DNA of 64,000 nt from JAGQVA01 sp041391725 (GCA_041391725.1 JAWKNL010000014.1:62001-126000), one strand, 5' to 3'. Numbered from the stretch's first letter, positions 43,668 to 52,860 are shown. The notes: a model not told the origin generated them from the sequence alone. A program made the numbers and translations.

Positions 43668-44927
43668 TTATTGGTAAGTTTCGCGGAGTTTGCGGGCATC
43701 TCCGGCATAGATTCCGCCATCTGCTTCAATCTTTTCCAGCAGTTTGATTGCTGCATTTTTTCTTCCGCTTAGCGAATAACTTCGCGCAAGCAGCCAACGC
43801 GCGTCCTCATAGAGTGGCGATTCTGTTTTAGCAGCAATGGGTTTGATCAGGGAAATGCATTCATTGTATTTGCCCAGTCCGTGGAGAGAGCTGGCCTTAT
43901 AAAACTGTGCCACCTGATTTTCGGGTTCACTCTGGAGTACTTCATCCAGCTTTCCGATTGCGGGAGCGTATTTCCGGCTGTTGTGGAGCTTTCTTGCTTC
44001 CTCCAGCAGGTCACTCATGGCAAGTCCTTTCATTAATTTGCCAGCCGTATTGTCCATTGCGGGAGGTGGTGTGTTGGCCGCCTGTATTCGGGGAGTTGCT
44101 TTCCTTTCAGGGATCATTTCCAGCGTTTCTGTTTCGACATATTCTCCCAGAGAATCCTGACGAATAATCACGCGGGTGACTTGTTCATCGCGTGTACCCT
44201 CACTGCTGGCGGCCATTCCGGGTATCGCTACGCTCTGATCCTCCGATTTTGGAAGATCATCTGTTGTGGTAGCTGCGGGTTTTGCAGCCAGTTGGGTGTT
44301 TTGTGGTACCACCACCGGCTGAGCCGCTACAGTTTTGATGGGACGGTGCAGAGGCGAAGATTCGCCCCCATGTTCAGGTTCTGCGACAGGTGCAGATTCA
44401 ACAACTGCGGGGGGCGTAGCGGTTTCATTGCCGGCTGGACTTTTTTCCAGCGCAAGCGCTTCTTCAGGCGCTTCTTCGGGTACTTCCCGGACAGTACTGG
44501 TTTCTGCGGGATTTTGCTGTGCAAGCTCCGGGGCTGCCTTGTCGGTAAATGAGATATCGCGTACTACCAGCACGGTAGTAAAAAGAAGCGCGATTGCTGC
44601 GGCAGCAGCAATGATGATGGTTGTATAATTTTGGGGAAGGCTTACCCGGCTTTTTCTGCGGGAAAGGGATTCGCGCTTTCGCGTTTTGTCGGCAATTTTT
44701 TTACGGGTAGCAGCCTGAATCCTTCCCACGGAAAGAACAATTTCATTTTTGTCTTTCACCATTTTCAGCCCGTCAATTGCGTCTGCGAGCAGCGGGTCTT
44801 CGGCCAACTGCTCCTCAATCTGCACTTTTTCTGCTTCCGACGCTTCCCCGTTCAAATACCGCTGAAGCAATACCACGGAGGGGGTTGTTTCAGGATCAGA
44901 ATGGGGAATATGTTTTTTTATACTCAT
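43668..44927 (-). CDS. Membrane protein with anti-sigma-like N-terminus and TPR C-terminus
   Basis: 419 residues from the ATG at 44927 (an in-frame ATG at 44942 adds five). Cytoplasmic N-terminal region with LLQRYLNGEASEAEKVQIEE, similar in pattern to anti-sigma domains that wrap around ECF sigma factors; one membrane helix (about residues 102-120, TTIIIAAAAAIALLFTTVLV); a long Pro/Ala/Glu-rich stretch; and C-terminal TPR-like repeats (about 330-419, FYKASSLHGLGKYNECISLI). It follows the ECF sigma gene after 23 bp, so it is a candidate anti-sigma factor whose periplasmic TPR part senses a signal. No classical zinc motif (HxxxCxxC) is seen. Confidence 0.8.
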   Translation of the reverse strand: MSIKKHIPHSDPETTPSVVLLQRYLNGEASEAEKVQIEEQLAEDPLLADAIDGLKMVKDKNEIVLSVGRIQAATRKKIADKTRKRESLSRRKSRVSLPQNYTTIIIAAAAAIALLFTTVLVVRDISFTDKAAPELAQQNPAETSTVREVPEEAPEEALALEKSPAGNETATPPAVVESAPVAEPEHGGESSPLHRPIKTVAAQPVVVPQNTQLAAKPAATTTDDLPKSEDQSVAIPGMAASSEGTRDEQVTRVIIRQDSLGEYVETETLEMIPERKATPRIQAANTPPPAMDNTAGKLMKGLAMSDLLEEARKLHNSRKYAPAIGKLDEVLQSEPENQVAQFYKASSLHGLGKYNECISLIKPIAAKTESPLYEDARWLLARSYSLSGRKNAAIKLLEKIEADGGIYAGDARKLRETYQ

Positions 44928-44950
44928 TTCAGGTATCTGCAAATACGTTT

Positions 44951-45559
44951 TTAATGATCCATGGATTCGGCGTCTTTTGCCTCACTGAGGGTGATTTTGA
45001 GATTCCGTTTCCCGTTTTGAATATAACTTTTCACCTGCTTCATGGAAAAACCGGTTTGATCCGCTACTTCCTGATAACTTTTCTGGTGGAGGTAAAACAA
45101 CTCCACACAAATCCGCTGTTCCTCATTCAGGCTTTCGATGGCCGATTCCAGGCGAATTAACTTTTTCTCCATAGAATCACCTTCTCCCAAAAGACTCAAA
45201 ACCTCCTGTGATTCCACAAAGCCAGGGGTAGTTTCAAGATAATGATCGGCTTTTTCCCGGGCCCTTTTGCTTTTATCCAGCCAGATGAGGCACTGGTTTT
45301 TGGTAACCGTATGCAACCAGTATTTAAAACTTCTCACCTCGTATTTTTTCAGTTCGGTGAGGAGTTTTTCAAATATCCGCATGGCCATATCCTCACTTTC
45401 CAGTTCGTCTTTCAGGTATTTCATACAGACGAGATAGACGAGGTGGGTATATCTTTCAAACAATTCTCCCACAAAAGCTGTGTCTCCGGATTCTTTGTAT
45501 CCGTTTACCAGTTCCTCATCGGAAAGCGTCTTGATATTTCGTTGTTTTCGGAAAAACAT
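44951..45559 (-). CDS. ECF-type RNA polymerase sigma factor
   Basis: 202 residues from the ATG at 45559 (MFFRKQRNIKTLSDEELVNG). Region 2 (about 28-96: FVGELFERYTHLVYLVCMKY, ESEDMAMRIFEKLL, FKYWLHTVTKNQCLIWL) and region 4 (about 140-195: SAIESLNEEQRICVELFYLH with KSYQEVADQTGFSMKQVKSY). An in-frame ATG at 45595 would add 12 residues. A terminator of the upstream caspase gene lies just in front, so this gene has its own promoter. Confidence 0.93.
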   Translation of the reverse strand: MFFRKQRNIKTLSDEELVNGYKESGDTAFVGELFERYTHLVYLVCMKYLKDELESEDMAMRIFEKLLTELKKYEVRSFKYWLHTVTKNQCLIWLDKSKRAREKADHYLETTPGFVESQEVLSLLGEGDSMEKKLIRLESAIESLNEEQRICVELFYLHQKSYQEVADQTGFSMKQVKSYIQNGKRNLKITLSEAKDAESMDH

Positions 45560-45629
45560 AAATGTCTTATCCAAATATAACAAACACCTGCTCAAATTTC
45601 ACAATTACAAAGATCAGGCGTCGATTTTT

Positions 45630-45666
45630 CATAAAAAATAAGCCGGAGATGCAATCGCATTCCGGC
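45630..45666 (-). terminator. Rho-independent terminator after caspase-like gene
   Basis: Read on the minus strand, GCCGGA and TCCGGC (45642-45666) form a stem with an additional ATGC/GCAT pairing inside, followed by TTATTTTTTAT. It lies 26 bp after the stop of the caspase-like gene. Confidence 0.8.
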
Positions 45667-45691
45667 CCTGAATATTTAAAATTCTGGTGAG

Positions 45692-47422
45692 TTATCTTCT
45701 TTCAAAAGTAAATACTCCGCCATCATCGCCTACATTGCGTAGCGCGTCACCGCGGGGAGTCTGTGCTGTATTTCTTGCCACGAGGTCAGACACGATCTGA
45801 ATGAGCTCATCGGCGCGGAGTTTTGACTTGGTATTGGATTGAAGAATGCGGATGAGGCAGCGTGCAAAGGGGCTGTTCTGACCGGGCTGTCCGTCCCATA
45901 CTTTTTCGATATCTCCGGAAGTAAAGGCCCAGCGGGAGCGGTTGTTTTCGTTGACTACGCCCCGCGAATTGGCGAAGAGAGAACCCGCATAACAAGCATC
46001 TGCAATCAGCAGGGTATGTTTGCTGTTGATGGTGCGGAGATAGTCATGGATGGTCGAATTGCCGATGAAATCGGGAATTTTATTGAGGCGGGCATTGGAA
46101 GGAACCCAGTAGCCCAGGCCTGCCTGCTCGTCATAATATCCATGTCCCGCATAATAAATGACGAGGTTATCTTCTTTCCCCATGACATCCTGAAGAGACT
46201 CAAGCGTTTCGAGGATATTTTCACGGGTAGCTTCCTGATTAAAGAGGGTAATGACATTTGCCGGCTCAAACTGATAGTAAGAAGTAAGTACACGGGAAAG
46301 GTCGCTGCAGTCTTTTACGGCGTTGTGCAGTTTGTTCCAGTAAGAGTATTCGTTTACTCCGATAAGGAGGAGATAATTTTTACCCTGTGAGGCCGAACCG
46401 TTATCAATACCTGTGTTGGGATTGGAAAAATTGGTAGCCAGCGGCGGCTGGAAAGAAGGTTTCGGCTCTTCCACGAATTCCATGAAATACTTTTCGCGGG
46501 TAGCATTTTCAAACTTGTCCTTAGCTTCAATCTGGATTTCGGTAAGACCCGGGCGGAGGCTGAGAGAAGCTGCGAAAACCCCTTCTTCGTTGATAGTAAC
46601 GTTATAACCGTTGATTACCACACTTTCGACTCCGGAGACGTCATAAACACGTCCGCGGATAATCTGCTGGTGGTCATTAAATACGCCTTTTTCTCCATTT
46701 TTGAGCGCAGGCTCCATCAGCGAAATCTGCGGGCCCATATTGTCCACGGTGCGGATTTCTGAAATTTTGAGGTAGTCCACCTCTACGGCCATATTGCCAC
46801 CGATAGTAAAGCCATATTCATTTCCGAAAAGCGGACTGGCGGCCATTTCGGAGACGAGCTCTTCATTGATAAAAAAGTACCACTTATCGGCGACTTTTCT
46901 TACGAGGAGAGTATTGTAGGAATAGCGGTTGATGTTTTTCCCATAACTCAGGGGAACGAGATCCTGAGAGCGGCCTCTGTCAAATTTGCCGATACGGTAA
47001 CTACGGCTGGGGCTGAACATGAAGCTGTACTCATTTCCTCGTACATCTCTTCCAAAAGTAAGTCCGGTCATGCTGAGACCTGAACCTTTTACATTCACAA
47101 AGCGCATCCGGACTTCGATTTCATAGTTGCCGGAGTGATTCATGGCTACCGGGCGGCGCTTGGTGTAAGGATGGGAGGTGAGCGTTTCACAGTAGAAATC
47201 GCTGTCCTCAATCCTTTCTTTCAAATAAAGAGAACCGAAGTCCCAATTATTATCATTGTTTTCAAATTCATCGTAAAAGGCGATCTGCTTATCCCTTTCA
47301 GGGATCCCATAGTAGTCACCGGGAACCCAGCTAAGGTGAGCGTTGGCAGCATGAGATCCTAACACGAGCAAGGAAAAAACAGACAAGAGCAGTTTGAGAG
47401 AAAATGTGTTAAGGAGTTTCAT
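45692..47422 (-). CDS. Secreted caspase-like (peptidase C14) protein
   Basis: 576-residue exported protein: signal peptide (ends SHAANAHL), a laminin/LamG-like beta domain (about 40-220, with FYDEFENNDNNWDFGSLYLK), an Ig-like domain (about 240-325) with GRVYDVSGVESVVINGYNV, then a caspase p20 domain (about 350-500) with the catalytic His in LVIYYAGHGYY and Cys in LIADACYAGS. A metacaspase-type Cys/His dyad is intact, so it should be an active Arg/Lys-type protease, or a regulated one. The substrate is unknown. The gene is monocistronic. Confidence 0.9.
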   Translation of the reverse strand: MKLLNTFSLKLLLSVFSLLVLGSHAANAHLSWVPGDYYGIPERDKQIAFYDEFENNDNNWDFGSLYLKERIEDSDFYCETLTSHPYTKRRPVAMNHSGNYEIEVRMRFVNVKGSGLSMTGLTFGRDVRGNEYSFMFSPSRSYRIGKFDRGRSQDLVPLSYGKNINRYSYNTLLVRKVADKWYFFINEELVSEMAASPLFGNEYGFTIGGNMAVEVDYLKISEIRTVDNMGPQISLMEPALKNGEKGVFNDHQQIIRGRVYDVSGVESVVINGYNVTINEEGVFAASLSLRPGLTEIQIEAKDKFENATREKYFMEFVEEPKPSFQPPLATNFSNPNTGIDNGSASQGKNYLLLIGVNEYSYWNKLHNAVKDCSDLSRVLTSYYQFEPANVITLFNQEATRENILETLESLQDVMGKEDNLVIYYAGHGYYDEQAGLGYWVPSNARLNKIPDFIGNSTIHDYLRTINSKHTLLIADACYAGSLFANSRGVVNENNRSRWAFTSGDIEKVWDGQPGQNSPFARCLIRILQSNTKSKLRADELIQIVSDLVARNTAQTPRGDALRNVGDDGGVFTFERR

Positions 47423-47629
47423 GATTTTTTCAATCGGTTTGGCGTATCTTCAATCACGGGGAATCGGTTTTCTCGCGATGTCAGGTACACTGAAGTCAAA
47501 GGTTAGATAGTAGAAATTCCTGAATTGCAATTACAATGATGTAAAATAAGTACACAGAAATATATAATGCTCAATAACAACAGGGTAAACCTAACATCAT
47601 TTCTAAAGAACGGAGGAGTCGAATATTCC

Positions 47630-48631
47630 TCAAATCTGTAAAAGTGCATTCATGGTATCAATCTCATCCGCAAAATCGTGCAAAGCGGGGTTTTGGGTTT
47701 TTCCAAATGCGGTGTCACGACCGGCTATACACTGAATCTCACTGCGGATTCCGGAAAGAATTGCTTCGGAATCTCGTTCATCTCCAACTGATATCTTTCG
47801 TACCACCCCCATCTCTGACCTGCCGGGATACTCAGCTGGCTGAATCAATACATTACCGCAATCAATAAATGGTTCTTCCCAAACTACCTTCTTTGCTTTT
47901 TCGTGCAAAACCCGTTCCAAATACAGCCGATTGAGATTTTCTGCCGGATATTGAGCGATTTTGGTGTAAATACGTGTTTCATCTGCACCGGGGAGCAAAA
48001 GAATGTTACTGATATTTCTGCATCCCAGTCCATTGTATAGAAAAATGTCCTCCATAAGCCCGTCCAGCGCGGCATCTGAAATCTCAGGGCCGACTACCGC
48101 CAGTGAGTACCGGTTTCCTCTGATAATCGCAGGCATGCCTTTGTACGCTGCACGAAGGTACCTTGCGGTGTTGTCGCTTCCGGTAGCAATCAGGAAATCG
48201 GGGGTTGCCGTTTCTGTACCGAAAATGATGCGCATGGCCAGTTCGGGCAACAATTTTATCCATTCTCCTGCCAGCCATTGAATCAGCACTTTGTCTTTAT
48301 GAGAGCATCGTACCTGTACGGCATGGCCACTCAACACGACCACCATCAGATCGTGCCACCCCACGAGCGGTATATTCCCGGCGGTGATGATCAACACATT
48401 GCGGGGAAAACCGTCGTACTCAGGATAGCGTGCCACAAATTCACGGAGAAGATTTTCGTCAAACCAGCTACTGACAGCTTTTGCTGCAATCTGAATATAC
48501 CGATGGGTAAACCAGGGGTTTTCAGCCATTGCGGCATGACATATTTCATCGGGTACACCCTCTTTCCTGAGTTTTTGGCCAAGTTTTGCCAGACTTTCAA
48601 TTATCAAATAACGCGGGATCGTTTTTGTCAT
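47630..48631 (-). CDS. LuxC-type acyl-CoA reductase
   Basis: 333-residue member of the LuxC acyl-CoA reductase family. Aldehyde-dehydrogenase-like fold; the active-site Cys lies in the segment FLYNGLGCRNISNILLLPG, and the cofactor-binding part includes FPRNVLIITAGNIPLVGWHD. It reduces fatty acyl-CoA to aldehyde. Divergent from the ferredoxin gene across 156 bp; this ferredoxin/acyl-CoA reductase pairing recurs in Bacteroidota, suggesting the ferredoxin serves it or a linked process. Confidence 0.88.
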   Translation of the reverse strand: MTKTIPRYLIIESLAKLGQKLRKEGVPDEICHAAMAENPWFTHRYIQIAAKAVSSWFDENLLREFVARYPEYDGFPRNVLIITAGNIPLVGWHDLMVVVLSGHAVQVRCSHKDKVLIQWLAGEWIKLLPELAMRIIFGTETATPDFLIATGSDNTARYLRAAYKGMPAIIRGNRYSLAVVGPEISDAALDGLMEDIFLYNGLGCRNISNILLLPGADETRIYTKIAQYPAENLNRLYLERVLHEKAKKVVWEEPFIDCGNVLIQPAEYPGRSEMGVVRKISVGDERDSEAILSGIRSEIQCIAGRDTAFGKTQNPALHDFADEIDTMNALLQI

Positions 48632-48787
48632 GGATTATCCGCAATTATAATAAATTAAGCGCAGAAATAAATAGTTTTCCCGGAGTTCGGGATAAAAAAA
48701 CTGTAAATCAGAAACAATTCCAATAAGCTTTTGTTAATCTGAAACGGATCGTATATTTTAGAAGGCAAATTAGTAAAAGGATTTCTT

Positions 48788-49132
48788 ATGGCTATAATGA
48801 TTACCGAAGAATGCATCAACTGTGGTGCATGTGAGCCCGAATGTCCCAATAACGCAATTTATGAACCGGGCGTATCCTGGAGATTTTCAGATGGAACCGA
48901 CCTGAAAGAGGATGTCGCGTTTCAGGGAAAAACCATCAGTGCAGATCATGAGCATGCACCGGTTTCCGATGACGTATATTATATAACCCACTTCAAATGT
49001 ACGGAGTGTATGGGATTCCACGAAGAACCACAGTGTGCCGCCGTTTGCCCGGTTGACTGCTGTGTGCCTGACCCGGATCATAAAGAAACGGAAGACCAGC
49101 TCCTGGCCAAAAAAGCCTGGATGCATATCTGA
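48788..49132 (+). CDS. 2[4Fe-4S] ferredoxin
   Basis: 114-residue ferredoxin with two cluster motifs: CINCGACEPECP and, with a longer insertion between the halves, CTECMGFHEEPQCAAVCPVDCC. This corresponds to the bacterial 'FdxA-like' type with an extended loop. Cytoplasmic electron carrier. A TTTTG at 48728-48732 and TATATTTT 18 bp downstream resemble the -33 and -7 elements. Followed by a strong terminator. Confidence 0.93.
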   Translation: MAIMITEECINCGACEPECPNNAIYEPGVSWRFSDGTDLKEDVAFQGKTISADHEHAPVSDDVYYITHFKCTECMGFHEEPQCAAVCPVDCCVPDPDHKETEDQLLAKKAWMHI

Positions 49133-49161
49133 GAAAACAAGCTGCTTTGTGGCAGTTCGGT

Positions 49162-49189
49162 GGCTTCCCTTGCGGGAGGCCATTTTTTA
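49162..49189 (+). terminator. Rho-independent terminator after ferredoxin
   Basis: GGCTTCCC (49162-49169) pairs with GGGAGGCC (49174-49181) around TTGC, followed by ATTTTTTATT. It overlaps the upstream part of the gatB promoter. Confidence 0.85.
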
Positions 49190-49198
49190 TTACCTTTG
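49170..49198 (+). promoter_or_regulatory. gatB promoter (TTG / TAnnTTTG)
   Basis: TTG at 49170-49172 and TACCTTTG at 49191-49198 (exact TAnnTTTG) are separated by 18 bp, and the -7 box is 31 bp upstream of the gatB start at 49230. Confidence 0.7.
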
Positions 49199-49229
49199 CG
49201 CCCGGGATTTACCAACAACCGTTTGACTT

Positions 49230-50687
49230 ATGCCTAATCCACAAACACGGGTGCAGTATCAGACTGTCATTGGCCTGGAAATACACGTTCAGCTTTTGAC
49301 CCGGAGCAAGATTTTTGCCAACGAAGGGTTTTCTTTTGGCTCTCCGCCCAATCACCACGTTTCGGTAATTACGATGGCTCACCCCGGTGCATTGCCTTCC
49401 ATCAACCACCGCTGTATCAACCACGCCGTCAGAATCGGACTGGCAACCCACTGCCAGATAAACCGAAATAGTTTTTTTGCCCGGAAAAACTACTTCTACC
49501 CTGATCTTCCCAAAGGTTATCAGTTGTCTCAGGATACTGATCCGATCTGCACAGGAGGGTATGTAGATATTCGCGGGGAAGATGGAGAGTGGAAAAAAAT
49601 ACGGCTTACCCGTATCCATCTCGAAGAAGATGCCGGTAAGTCGCTCCACGATCAGGATCCCCATATCTCAATGATTGACCTCAACCGCGCCGGAGTGGGA
49701 CTGGTAGAAGTTGTAACCGAACCCGATCTCCGCTCAGCCGAGGATGCGGCCACGCTGCTTGCCGAAATCAGACGTCTGGTCAGGTTTCTCGAAATCAGCG
49801 ATGGAAATATGGAAGAAGGCAGCCTCCGCTGCGATGCCAATATATCGGTCATGCCGGTGGGAAGTCAAAAACTGGGAACCCGGGTCGAAGTAAAAAATAT
49901 GAACTCCTTCAACCACCTGGCCAGGGCTATTACTTACGAAAGCGAGCGCCAGATCGCCCTGATCGAGTCGGGCGGCCGTGTCGTGCAGGAAACCCGCACA
50001 TGGGATGTAAACGCTCAAAAAACTGCACCCATGCGACAGAAGGAATCTGCGGACGATTACCGCTATTTTCCCGAACCCGATCTCTTACCGCTGGGACTTA
50101 CAGAAGAATACATCGAAAGCATAAAAGCCACCATTCCCCGCCTGCCGCAGGATCTGTACAAGGAATACACCGAAACGCTGGGAATTCCACATAATGAAGC
50201 GATGACGCTGACCGAACAAAAAAGTTTTGCAGATTATTTTGAGGCGGTCAGAAAATGTACTTCGTGGGAAAAAGAAGCCTCAAACTGGCTCCTGGGCCCG
50301 GTCAGAGCCTGGCTCAATGAAACCGGGCAAGAAATTTCCGACTTCCCGCTTTCCCCGGCGCAGCTTACAGCGCTTATCGGGCTGGTTCAGGAAAACAAAA
50401 TCAGCAACCACGCAGCAAGAGAGCAGGTATTCCCCGCTATGCTCCTGCAGCCCGAAGCCTCGCCACTGACACTGGCGCGGGAAATGAACATCCTCCTGGA
50501 ATCCAATGAAGACGCTGTCGCTCAGGCTATGCAAAAACTCATGGATGAGTTTCCCGAAGAAACCTCCAGATACAGAGCCGGCAAAAAAGGTCTGAAAGGA
50601 TTTTTTGTGGGCCACCTCATGCGACAATTTCAGGGAAAAGCCAATCCCAAAGAGGTCAATGCCGTGGTAGAAAACCTTTTGGGTTAA
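49230..50687 (+). CDS. gatB: Aspartyl/glutamyl-tRNA(Asn/Gln) amidotransferase subunit B
   Basis: 485-residue GatB, which phosphorylates Glu-tRNA(Gln)/Asp-tRNA(Asn) and transfers ammonia. Conserved: VIGLEIHVQLLTRSKIFANE, HPGALPSINH, FARKNYFYPDLPKGYQLSQD, and the tRNA-binding tail YqeY-like domain (about 350-485) ending KGFFVGHLMRQFQGKANPK. Full length. GatA and GatC are elsewhere. Confidence 0.97.
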   Translation: MPNPQTRVQYQTVIGLEIHVQLLTRSKIFANEGFSFGSPPNHHVSVITMAHPGALPSINHRCINHAVRIGLATHCQINRNSFFARKNYFYPDLPKGYQLSQDTDPICTGGYVDIRGEDGEWKKIRLTRIHLEEDAGKSLHDQDPHISMIDLNRAGVGLVEVVTEPDLRSAEDAATLLAEIRRLVRFLEISDGNMEEGSLRCDANISVMPVGSQKLGTRVEVKNMNSFNHLARAITYESERQIALIESGGRVVQETRTWDVNAQKTAPMRQKESADDYRYFPEPDLLPLGLTEEYIESIKATIPRLPQDLYKEYTETLGIPHNEAMTLTEQKSFADYFEAVRKCTSWEKEASNWLLGPVRAWLNETGQEISDFPLSPAQLTALIGLVQENKISNHAAREQVFPAMLLQPEASPLTLAREMNILLESNEDAVAQAMQKLMDEFPEETSRYRAGKKGLKGFFVGHLMRQFQGKANPKEVNAVVENLLG

Positions 50688-50719
50688 TCGCCATTGAATC
50701 AATAACCGTTGATTATTTA

Positions 50720-50749
50720 TTGAGTTTTTCGCGGGGAATATTAACTTTG
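50720..50749 (+). promoter_or_regulatory. frr promoter (TTG / TAnnTTTG)
   Basis: TTG at 50720-50722 and TAACTTTG at 50742-50749 (exact match) are 19 bp apart, 48 bp upstream of the frr ATG at 50798. Confidence 0.7.
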
Positions 50750-50797
50750 AATTCCGGAAGAGTGGAATAACATAGACTGACTATAAATTTTACAATT

Positions 50798-51361
50798 ATG
50801 GACGTAACTTTGTCACTTGAAATTAACATAATGGGAGATCATATGGATCATTCCATTGAATACCTCAATAAAGCATTAAACGCTATCCGGGCAGGAAAAG
50901 CAAGCCCATCCATGATTGAAAGTGTTATGGTTGAATATTATGGCACTCCTACCCCGATAAACCAGGTAGGAACCATCGCTGTGCTTGATGCCCGTACACT
51001 GACGGTTTCTCCCTGGGAACGCAAACTGATCCCCACTATTGAACGGGCGATCCGCGATGCCAATCTGGGATTTAACCCCGCGAGCGACGGTGAGATGGTG
51101 CGAATCCCTATTCCCTCGCTTACCGAAGACCGCAGAAAATCGCTGACAAAGCAAGCCAGAGGGGAGGGGGAAGGAGCAAAAGTTTCGATCCGCAACCATA
51201 GGCATAACACACTTGGCGCTTTAAGGAAGCTCAAGAATGAGGGAGTATCCGAAGATGAAATCAAGAAAGCAGAGGCTAAAGTTGAGGAAATCACCAAGGA
51301 GTTTATTCGTAAAGTGGACGAAATCCTCAAAATAAAGGAACATGAAATTATGACTGTCTGA
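50798..51361 (+). CDS. frr: Ribosome recycling factor
   Basis: 187-residue RRF that releases ribosomes after termination. Conserved landmarks: MDHSIEYLNKALNAIRAGKA, YYGTPTPINQVGTI, SPWERKLIPTIERAIRDANLG, VRIPIPSLTEDRRKSLTKQA and VSIRNHRHNTLGALRKLKNE. Full length. An independent promoter and a following terminator mark it as a single-gene unit. Confidence 0.96.
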   Translation: MDVTLSLEINIMGDHMDHSIEYLNKALNAIRAGKASPSMIESVMVEYYGTPTPINQVGTIAVLDARTLTVSPWERKLIPTIERAIRDANLGFNPASDGEMVRIPIPSLTEDRRKSLTKQARGEGEGAKVSIRNHRHNTLGALRKLKNEGVSEDEIKKAEAKVEEITKEFIRKVDEILKIKEHEIMTV

Positions 51362-51375
51362 GGCAGGTTACCTTT

Positions 51376-51411
51376 AGGGCAGAAGAATCAACCTTTTGCC
51401 CTGCGATTTTT
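51376..51411 (+). terminator. Probable terminator after frr
   Basis: AGGGCA (51376-51381) pairs with TGCCCT (51397-51402), inner AAG/CTT pairs extend it, followed by GATTTTT (51405-51411). Weaker than the other terminators. Confidence 0.5.
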
Positions 51412-51505
51412 CCGGTCTCCTCAGAAAAATATTTCCATCACGGGCAAATTTGCTACCTTCGGAAAAATTATTTTGCCATCACACAATCTGTGTGTATAAA
51501 TCAAT

Positions 51506-52423
51506 ATGAAGCAAGCCCTGATCCTGTTTCTCAAGGGCCTCGGTATGGGTGCCGCGAATGTAATTCCTGGCGTCTCCGGAGGCACAATTGCTCTGATTAC
51601 GGGAATTTATGAGACCTTTATCGATGCCCTCAAATCTTTTGACCTGACAGCCATCCGCCTGCTGCTCGGCCTGAAGTTTAAAGAGTTCTGGGCTCATATC
51701 AATGGCCCTTTCCTCTCTGCTGTCCTGGCGGGTGTAGCAGTAAGTATTCTCAGCCTCGCAAGGTTGCTCGAATATCTCCTCGACAAACAGGAAGTCCCTA
51801 CCATGGGGTTTTTCTTCGGGCTCATTATCGTTTCTGTCTATTCGGTAGGAAGAACCATTGGTAAATGGTCTCCTGCTACCATTATATCCCTGCTCATCGG
51901 TACGGGCATTGCTGTAGGAATTGCGCTGCTTGTACCCGCCAGTGAAAATCCTGCGATGTGGTATGTATTTATTTGCGGCATTGTGGCAGTATGCAGCATG
52001 ATCCTGCCTGGAATTTCGGGTTCGTTTGTCCTTCTGATTATGGGCAATTATGCATTGGTACTCAGCGCCATCGGGCGGCTTGACCTGGGCATTCTGATTC
52101 CGCTGGGCCTGGGTTGTGTATTCGGATTGGTTGCCTTTTCGCACCTGCTCTCCTGGGTATTCAAAAGCTACCGCGATGAAACCATTGGCATGATGACAGG
52201 TTTTGTATTGGGTTCACTTCTGGTCATCTGGCCCTGGAAAGAAACCCTGACACAGACCATCGAACGGGCAGGCAAAGAACCCAAAATTGCTGTTACCGGC
52301 TTCGAATGGCATCTCCCCGATTTTGGCAGCCCACTTACCTACTGGACCATTGGCTTTATCGTCCTCGGCGCAGTTGTCATCTGGGGGCTGGAAAAAATGG
52401 CCGGAGGTCAGCAGGAAAGCTGA
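51506..52423 (+). CDS. DUF368 membrane protein (probable undecaprenyl-phosphate translocase)
   Basis: 305-residue membrane protein with about eight helices. DUF368 signature GMGAANVIPGVSGGTIALIT and the second ILPGISGSFVLLIMGNYALV (the repeated GxSGG/S motifs). Members such as PopT carry undecaprenyl phosphate, the lipid carrier of cell-wall and polysaccharide synthesis, from the outer to the inner leaflet of the membrane. The 3' end abuts the convergent globin gene. Confidence 0.9.
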   Translation: MKQALILFLKGLGMGAANVIPGVSGGTIALITGIYETFIDALKSFDLTAIRLLLGLKFKEFWAHINGPFLSAVLAGVAVSILSLARLLEYLLDKQEVPTMGFFFGLIIVSVYSVGRTIGKWSPATIISLLIGTGIAVGIALLVPASENPAMWYVFICGIVAVCSMILPGISGSFVLLIMGNYALVLSAIGRLDLGILIPLGLGCVFGLVAFSHLLSWVFKSYRDETIGMMTGFVLGSLLVIWPWKETLTQTIERAGKEPKIAVTGFEWHLPDFGSPLTYWTIGFIVLGAVVIWGLEKMAGGQQES

Positions 52424-52834
52424 TTAAATCAGCGGGATATTGCCTCTTTCGTTCATCGCTGTGAGTTTATAAAAAAATAATTGCGCCATCTGACCTGCGC
52501 GCCATACGGCTTCCTCAGCTTTCGGTCCCGAAAAATGCCGCTGTACTGTATCAGTAAATAGCTGAAGCCACCTGTCGAAATGCTGTTTCTCCAGCGCCAA
52601 CCCGATATGTGGCGCAAACGGGCTGCCGCCATACCGCCGCGTTTCGTCTTCAATCCCGAGAAGGATGGTTTCCCAGAACAGGTAAATCCTGATTTTATGA
52701 GAAGGCCATTTCTCTGGCGCAATTCGTTCAGTGAATATGGGCCCCAGCAATTCATCGGCCAGCGCGAGGTCGTAAAAATCATCCACAAGAAGCCGGATGT
52801 CATCTGCTGTGGCAATGTCGTTTTGATGGTTCAT
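52424..52834 (-). CDS. Group III truncated hemoglobin
   Basis: 136 residues from the ATG at 52834 (MNHQNDIATADDIRLLVDDF); the in-frame ATG at 52849 adds five. Globin group III features: YDLALADELLGPIFTERI, the proximal His in FAPHIGLALEKQHFDRWLQL and a short C-terminal helix. Binds O2/NO; role uncertain. Adjacent to the membrane Fe-S protein gene on the same strand, 26 bp downstream. Confidence 0.9.
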   Translation of the reverse strand: MNHQNDIATADDIRLLVDDFYDLALADELLGPIFTERIAPEKWPSHKIRIYLFWETILLGIEDETRRYGGSPFAPHIGLALEKQHFDRWLQLFTDTVQRHFSGPKAEEAVWRAGQMAQLFFYKLTAMNERGNIPLI

Positions 52835-52860
52835 CTGGTAAATAAGCAAAAGTCTGCGGC

